Part shown: positions 14,012 to 17,580 of the stretch, in pieces
Position numbering within the stretch: the stretch's first letter is position 1
Layout of the letters: the number at the start of each line of letters is the position of its first letter
Assembly (NCBI GenBank): GCA_000435195.1
Contig: FR880237.1
Location: 1-17,580, forward strand
DNA length: 17,580 bases
Source of the DNA: Clostridium sp. CAG:169
GTDB lineage: Bacteria > Bacillota > Clostridia > Oscillospirales > Ruminococcaceae
Direction of reading: 5' to 3'
Notes under the pieces: generated by a model
What the model saw: only the letters and a program-made list of their open reading frames with translations
Databases searched by the model: none
What the model was told of the DNA's origin: nothing
Translations under genes and position numbers: made by a program

Positions 14012-14815
14012 ATGGTCAAACAGTTGTCCTCGGTGGTGCTGAGTGCGTGTATGCTACTGACGATGTCGGCGTGCGCACCGTTGGGGCAGGGTATCAAAAG
14101 CTTCGACCAGAGCAAGATTGTGCTGATGCAGACCGAAAAGATGGTAGCCGGCGAGGATATTGCGGTGGTAGAAACCTCGCAGGGTGATTTCAAGATGCGC
14201 TTTTTTCCAAGCGAAGCGCCCAAAACGGTAGAGAATTTTATCCAGCTTGCAAAGTCCGGCTATTTTGACGGACAGAAAATCTCCTATATCGAACGGCAAC
14301 AAGAGGAAAGCGGCAAGTGCAGGCTGTTTGCCGGCAGCGGCAAGCCTTTGACAGAGCCGGGCGAGAGCATCTATGACGAGCCGCTCGAGCAGGAAATCTC
14401 CTATAATCTGGGGACCATCCCGGGAGCAGTGGTCGCCTATGCGCCCGAGGGGACGGTGGATAGCCGTTTTTATATTTCGGGAACCCATCCGGTCAGCCGG
14501 GAGGAGATCGAGCAGCTGACTGCCAGCAATTATCCTTCTCAGCTGGTCGAACTGTTTGAGGACTACGGCGGCTACCCGGACGAGTGGCTGCACCGCACAG
14601 TGTTTGCACAGGTGGTCGAGGGGATGGACGTGGTGGATGCCATCATCTCCGGCGCACCCGATTCCGACCCCGATGCGGTGACAGAGGTGGAAATTTTCTG
14701 TGTGACCATCCAGAAGTACGGACAGCAACAGGAGGATAGCGAACAGGCGCGCGCTAAGCAGACCGACAGCCAGCCGGTGGAGCAGCTGATTCTGTTTGGT
14801 CAGCCACATCAGTAA
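14012..14815 (+). CDS. Divergent cyclophilin-fold lipoprotein, probably catalytically inactive
   Basis: A 267-residue protein with a lipoprotein signal peptide (lipobox M18-S19-A20-C21). The cyclophilin fold is still recognisable: DIAVVETSQGDFKMRFFPSEAPKTVENFI (49-77) and SGYFDGQKI line up with the next two genes, as do GAVVAYAPEGT (138-148) and TVFAQVVEGMDVVDAI (196-211). The catalytic core is lost. The FHRVI/FMIQGGDP segment is replaced by an unrelated stretch (92-112), GSQFFI reads DSRFYI, and the KHSVFG His aligns with Arg195. The C-terminal 30 residues are Gln- and Glu-rich. The ATG has AAGG about 13 nt upstream. It probably acts as a binding or chaperone-like protein outside the membrane rather than as a prolyl isomerase; this is inferred. 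It lies directly before two intact paralogues. Confidence 0.8.
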   Translation: MVKQLSSVVLSACMLLTMSACAPLGQGIKSFDQSKIVLMQTEKMVAGEDIAVVETSQGDFKMRFFPSEAPKTVENFIQLAKSGYFDGQKISYIERQQEESGKCRLFAGSGKPLTEPGESIYDEPLEQEISYNLGTIPGAVVAYAPEGTVDSRFYISGTHPVSREEIEQLTASNYPSQLVELFEDYGGYPDEWLHRTVFAQVVEGMDVVDAIISGAPDSDPDAVTEVEIFCVTIQKYGQQQEDSEQARAKQTDSQPVEQLILFGQPHQ

Positions 14816-14824
14816 GGCATTGAA

Positions 14825-14873
14825 AAGCCCTTTGCCCAAGTCAGCACAGCAGGGCAAGGGGCTTGATTTTTTT
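14825..14873 (+). terminator. Terminator of the degenerate cyclophilin gene
   Basis: A 13-bp stem (14825-14837 with 14852-14864, one G-T wobble), 14-nt loop, then GATTTTTTT. Its distal end overlaps the -35 of the next promoter. Confidence 0.85.
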
Positions 14874-14891
14874 CCCCTTTTTGGGTACAAT
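14863..14891 (+). promoter_or_regulatory. Promoter of the cyclophilin pair, overlapping the preceding terminator
   Basis: TTGATT (14863-14868), 17-nt spacer, TACAAT (14886-14891). The -35 begins in the last two bases of the terminator stem. It gives a short leader to the ATG at 14931. Confidence 0.7.
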
Positions 14892-14930
14892 GACAGGGCA
14901 GATCTATTTTGAATTGTGAGGAACAAAAAG

Positions 14931-15797
14931 ATGAAACAAAATTCTAAAACAAAGATGCTGGCGTTGCTGCTGGCAGCTATGATGAGTATGACAGCACTGA
15001 GCGGATGCTCGGATAATAAAAAGCCGCAGGAGCAGTCTACTGCCGAACAGACCGAGCAGACTGAACAGACCGAGCAGAGCCAGACAAAGCCGGAGGAAAC
15101 CACCCAGCAGTCGGCAGGACAGACCGAAAAAATGACCCTTTCGGATGAAAGCGGTCTGGCACAGTTTAACAACCCGGACAAGGACAGCGAGGTGGCAATC
15201 CTCCACACAACCGCAGGAGACATCGGCGTGATGTTCTTTCCACAGTATGCACCCAAGGCGGTGGAAAATTTCCTGACCCACGCAAAGGATGGCTACTATG
15301 ATGGCATCAGCTTCCATCGTGTCATCGAAGATTTTATGATTCAGGGCGGTGACCCGAAGGGCGACGGCACCGGCGGCGAAAGCATCTGGGGAGAGGCGTT
15401 CGAGGACGAGTTTGCTCCCGAGTTGCACAACTTCCGCGGCGCGCTGTCGATGGCAAACAGCGGCACCAACACCAACGGCAGCCAGTTCTTCATCGTACAG
15501 GCATCCAGCTGCCCTTCCCAGCTGATTGACAGCATGAAGGCAGTGGCAGAGCAGGATGGCGGAGAAAGCTACTCCGAGGCGGTCATCGCAAAATATCAGG
15601 AGGTCGGCGGCACCCCATGGCTGGACTACAAACATTCTGTTTTCGGACAGGTGTTCAGCGGCATGGACATCGTCGATGAGATTGTAGCACAGGCAAAGAA
15701 TACCGATGAAAACGGCATGGTGGACGAAGGAGAGCGGGTTCTGATTGAATCCATCACCGTCGCACCGGCAGCCGACTACTTTGAATATGCAGAATAA
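14931..15797 (+). CDS. Cyclophilin-type peptidyl-prolyl isomerase, lipoprotein
   Basis: A 288-residue lipoprotein (lipobox L23-S24-G25-C26), so it acts outside the membrane. After the lipidated Cys comes a low-complexity Glu/Gln/Thr linker (about 27-66) partly made of tandem TEQ repeats. The cyclophilin domain is intact: SFHRVIEDFMIQGGDP (127-142, catalytic R130 and Q138), FRGALSMAN (158-166), NGSQFFI (172-178) and KHSVFGQVF (214-222, His215). Such enzymes speed cis-trans isomerisation of X-Pro bonds during folding of secreted proteins. ATG 14931 has AGGAA 7 nt before it; the in-frame GTG at 14916 overlaps that site. It is followed 27 nt later by a cytoplasmic paralogue in the same unit. Confidence 0.94.
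   Translation: MKQNSKTKMLALLLAAMMSMTALSGCSDNKKPQEQSTAEQTEQTEQTEQSQTKPEETTQQSAGQTEKMTLSDESGLAQFNNPDKDSEVAILHTTAGDIGVMFFPQYAPKAVENFLTHAKDGYYDGISFHRVIEDFMIQGGDPKGDGTGGESIWGEAFEDEFAPELHNFRGALSMANSGTNTNGSQFFIVQASSCPSQLIDSMKAVAEQDGGESYSEAVIAKYQEVGGTPWLDYKHSVFGQVFSGMDIVDEIVAQAKNTDENGMVDEGERVLIESITVAPAADYFEYAE
15045..15080 (+). repeat. Two tandem 18-bp repeats encoding a TEQ-rich linker
   Basis: Copies at 15045-15062 and 15063-15080 match at 16 of 18 bases and encode the EQTEQTEQTEQS stretch in the lipoprotein cyclophilin. Each copy is itself a doubled 9-mer. Confidence 0.85.
15604..15655 (+). repeat. 52-bp near-identical block shared by the two intact cyclophilin genes (copy 1)
   Basis: Matches 16273-16324 at 51 of 52 bases, in the same frame, encoding GGTPWLDYKHSVFGQVF. 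A second shared run of about 34 identical bases covers the TNGSQFFIVQA segment (from 15471 and 16138). Confidence 0.9.
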
Positions 15798-15824
15798 TCT
15801 GCACCAGTACAGGAGGTAAATCAG

Positions 15825-16433
15825 ATGTATCAGTTTGAAAAACCGGCAAAGGACAGCGAAGTAATCGTAATGAAGACCAACATGGGAACCATCAAGATGA
15901 GATTGTTCCCGGAAAAAGCACCAAAGACCGTCGAAAACTTTGTGACCCATGCAAAAGAGGGATACTATGACGGACTGACCTTCCACCGCGTCATCAACGG
16001 CTTTATGATTCAGGGCGGCGACCCGGAAGGCACCGGCATGGGCGGCGAGAGCATCTGGGGAAGACCGTTCGAGGATGAATTCGACGTTGAGCTGCGCAAC
16101 TTCCGCGGTGCACTGTCGATGGCAAATGCAGGTCCTTCCACCAACGGCAGCCAGTTCTTCATCGTACAGGCAAACGACTGCGACCCGGGTTTGCTTTCTC
16201 AGATGAAGGAGATCGGTGTCAATGCGCGCGGTCAGGGCTTCCCGGAGGAAGTGATTGCAAAGTATCAGGAAATCGGCGGCACCCCATGGCTGGATTACAA
16301 ACATTCTGTTTTCGGACAGGTGTTTGAGGGCATGGAGGTTGTAGACAAAATCGCTGCTACCGATGCAACCGGCGAGCGTGTCATCATGGAAAAGGTATCG
16401 GTCGAGCCTGCTGCCAATCATTTTGAATATTAA
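15825..16433 (+). CDS. Cyclophilin-type peptidyl-prolyl isomerase, cytoplasmic
   Basis: A 202-residue single-domain cyclophilin with no signal peptide. All active-site motifs are present: TFHRVINGFMIQGGDP (52-67, R55 and Q63), FRGALSMAN (93-101), NGSQFFI (107-113) and KHSVFGQVF (149-157). It catalyses X-Pro isomerisation in the cytoplasm. The ATG has a perfect AGGAGGT 7-8 nt upstream and the gene follows the lipoprotein cyclophilin by 27 nt with no terminator, so the two are co-transcribed. Shared nucleotide blocks mark them as tandem duplicates. Both carry an insertion (about 114-145, rich in Lys/Glu) between the core motifs that is longer than in minimal bacterial cyclophilins. Confidence 0.95.
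   Translation: MYQFEKPAKDSEVIVMKTNMGTIKMRLFPEKAPKTVENFVTHAKEGYYDGLTFHRVINGFMIQGGDPEGTGMGGESIWGRPFEDEFDVELRNFRGALSMANAGPSTNGSQFFIVQANDCDPGLLSQMKEIGVNARGQGFPEEVIAKYQEIGGTPWLDYKHSVFGQVFEGMEVVDKIAATDATGERVIMEKVSVEPAANHFEY
16273..16324 (+). repeat. 52-bp near-identical block shared by the two intact cyclophilin genes (copy 2)
   Basis: Partner of 15604-15655, offset 669 bp, one C/T difference. Confidence 0.9.
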
Positions 16434-16438
16434 AAATG

Positions 16439-16473
16439 AAAAACGGTCTGCGAAATAGCAGACCGTTTTTTTT
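16439..16473 (+). terminator. Terminator of the cyclophilin pair
   Basis: A perfect 13-bp stem (16439-16451 with 16458-16470), 6-nt loop, T run to 16473. It begins 5 nt after the stop codon. Confidence 0.92.
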
Positions 16474-16487
16474 ATGGCTTGGTAACG

Positions 16488-16522
16488 ATAAAAAAACAGG
16501 ACAGCAATTTTGCTGTCCTGTT
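16488..16522 (-). terminator. Terminator of mnmA
   Basis: Read on the minus strand, a perfect 12-bp stem (16522-16511 with 16506-16495) is followed by six T residues. It begins 4 nt after the mnmA stop. Unlike the other convergent pairs in the window, this one has two separate terminators back to back. Confidence 0.9.
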
Positions 16523-16526
16523 AACT

Positions 16527-17580
16527 TTAGGTTTCAGAAAGAAGCTGCTTTTCGATAAAGCCTCCGCCCAAGACGATGTCACCGTCATAGATGACGCACG
16601 ACTGCCCGGGAGCCGGAGCGCGCTGCGGTGTGTCAAACAGGACATGGGCACAGCCATCCGGCAGCAGGGTGATGGTGGCAGGCGCATCGGGCGCGCGGGA
16701 GCGCACCTTGACCTGCGCACGTGCAGGCTGATGCAGGGCAAGCAGCGGGTTTGGCTGGATGACGCAATCGCGCAGCAGCACCCCCTGTGCGTACTCCTCG
16801 CCGGTGCGGGCAAGATAGATGCGGTTGCTCTGCGGGTCGATGGAGCGGATAAAGACCGGATACCCCAAGGCAACACCCAGATGCTTGCGCTGACCGACGG
16901 TGTAATGCAAAAGCCCTTTGTGCTGTCCGCAGACTGTACCATCGGGAGAGATGAACTCGCCGGCAGGACAGCTGCCCAGCTTTTGCTCAATGAAGGAGGC
17001 GTAGTCTCCGTCGGGCAGCCAGCAGATTTCCTGGCTGTCGGGAGCATCGGCGCAGGCAAGACCCAGCTGATGTGCAATCTGGCGCACCTGTGTCTTTTCC
17101 AGACCCTCCAGCGGCAGCAGCAGCATCGACAGCTGCTGCTGGGTCAGACGATAGAGCATATAGGACTGGTCGCGCTCCAGACAGTCGGATTTTCTCAGCA
17201 CAGCGGTGCCGCCGGACTGATGCTCGACCCGGGCGTAGTGACCGGTCGCAACGAAATCAAATCCCAGCTCTGCCGCAGCTTTGCAGATGAGGGCAAATTT
17301 GGTGGAAGGGTTGCACAGGATGCAGGGGTTGGGGGTGCGTCCTTCCCGATATTCCCGGCAGAAGGGCAGGATGACGTTTTCCTCAAACTCCCGATGACAC
17401 TCGATGACGTGCAGAGGCATCTTCATCTGCTCTGCGATGACCCGTGCGGACTCGACCGCCGCCCGATGCGCAGGAGAAAATTCCAGAATGACCCCTTCGA
17501 CCTCATATCCCTGTTGACGCAGCAGATGGACAGCGACCGAGGAATCGACCCCGCCGCTGACCGCTGCCAATACCCGCTTA
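16527..17580 (-). CDS. mnmA: tRNA 2-thiouridine(34) synthase MnmA (5' end outside the window)
   Basis: About 350 residues are visible; the frame stays open to the window edge (reading KRVLAAVSGGVDSS), so the start codon lies beyond 17580. Motifs: the PP-loop SGGVDSS, GRTPNPCILCN with the first catalytic Cys (codon 17313-17315), TGHYAR, KDQSYML-like RDQSYMLYRL, DSQEICW with the second catalytic Cys (codon 17022-17024), HYTVGQRKHLG, and a C-terminal beta-barrel ending LGGGFIEK. The enzyme activates U34 of Lys, Glu and Gln tRNAs with ATP and adds sulfur relayed from a cysteine desulfurase. The stretch between VEGV and the PNPC motif is shorter than in E. coli MnmA. It is last in its unit and has its own terminator. 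Confidence 0.95.
   Translation of the reverse strand, partial: KRVLAAVSGGVDSSVAVHLLRQQGYEVEGVILEFSPAHRAAVESARVIAEQMKMPLHVIECHREFEENVILPFCREYREGRTPNPCILCNPSTKFALICKAAAELGFDFVATGHYARVEHQSGGTAVLRKSDCLERDQSYMLYRLTQQQLSMLLLPLEGLEKTQVRQIAHQLGLACADAPDSQEICWLPDGDYASFIEQKLGSCPAGEFISPDGTVCGQHKGLLHYTVGQRKHLGVALGYPVFIRSIDPQSNRIYLARTGEEYAQGVLLRDCVIQPNPLLALHQPARAQVKVRSRAPDAPATITLLPDGCAHVLFDTPQRAPAPGQSCVIYDGDIVLGGGFIEKQLLSET

Noticed and set aside
14904..16421. 505-codon open frame on the minus strand across the two cyclophilin genes
   Set aside because: It mirrors two well-supported + strand genes. Its length comes from the duplicated, biased codons of those genes, it shows two similar halves for the same reason, and it has no recognisable domain.
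17568..17570. TTG at 17570 as the mnmA start
   Set aside because: The frame continues to the window edge and the residues before it (KRVL) belong to the conserved first strand leading into SGGVDSS.
1..17580. CRISPR array, tRNA, rRNA, insertion sequence or phage genes
   Set aside because: No regularly spaced repeats, cloverleaf, rRNA-like stretch, transposase or integrase was seen on either strand.

Overview
The window looks like a piece of a Clostridia chromosome (Bacillota), most likely an Oscillospirales/Ruminococcaceae-type gut anaerobe. The reasons are lipoprotein signal peptides of Gram-positive type, strong AGGAGG ribosome binding sites, U-tract terminators, the redox repressor Rex, a DegV protein, a CD0519/CD1768-type membrane protein, and a moderately high G+C content. 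The genus is inferred from gene style only. There is no rRNA, tRNA, CRISPR array, insertion sequence or phage gene; the gene content reads as ordinary chromosome.

Layout. Left end (1-2324): an SDR reductase of FabG/YmfI type on +, facing a two-gene minus-strand unit (a KdpD/USP-like small protein followed by an alpha/beta hydrolase). Positions 2325-2739 form a divergent intergenic region with a near-consensus promoter for rex. Envelope-lipid block (3636-6716): a LafA-like diacylglycerol glucosyltransferase translationally coupled to a flippase-like membrane protein, then a DUF368/PopT undecaprenyl-phosphate translocase from its own promoter. Transport block (6952-9356): a polar amino acid (possibly cystine) ABC importer in the order lipoprotein, permease, ATPase, with a terminator-like hairpin after the lipoprotein gene. 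Then come a CD0519/CD1768-family multispanning protein (9655-10842), a small GNAT acetyltransferase with a TTG start, a convergent degV gene, and a divergent dpaL (diaminopropionate ammonia-lyase). Right end (14012-16433): three consecutive cyclophilin-fold genes, the first a degenerate lipoprotein, the second a canonical lipoprotein and the third a canonical cytoplasmic enzyme. They face mnmA, whose 5' end lies beyond the window.

Functional picture. The parts are mostly housekeeping: redox-responsive transcription, glycolipid and lipid-carrier handling, amino acid uptake and breakdown, extracytoplasmic and cytoplasmic prolyl isomerisation, and tRNA thiolation. Nearly every transcription unit is closed by a clear intrinsic terminator, and several promoters are close to sigma-70/SigA consensus. 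I see no clear new multi-gene system. The points most worth a second look are the apparently inactive cyclophilin lipoprotein beside two canonical paralogues, the glycolipid synthase/flippase/PopT neighbourhood, and several terminators placed where they could act as attenuators.
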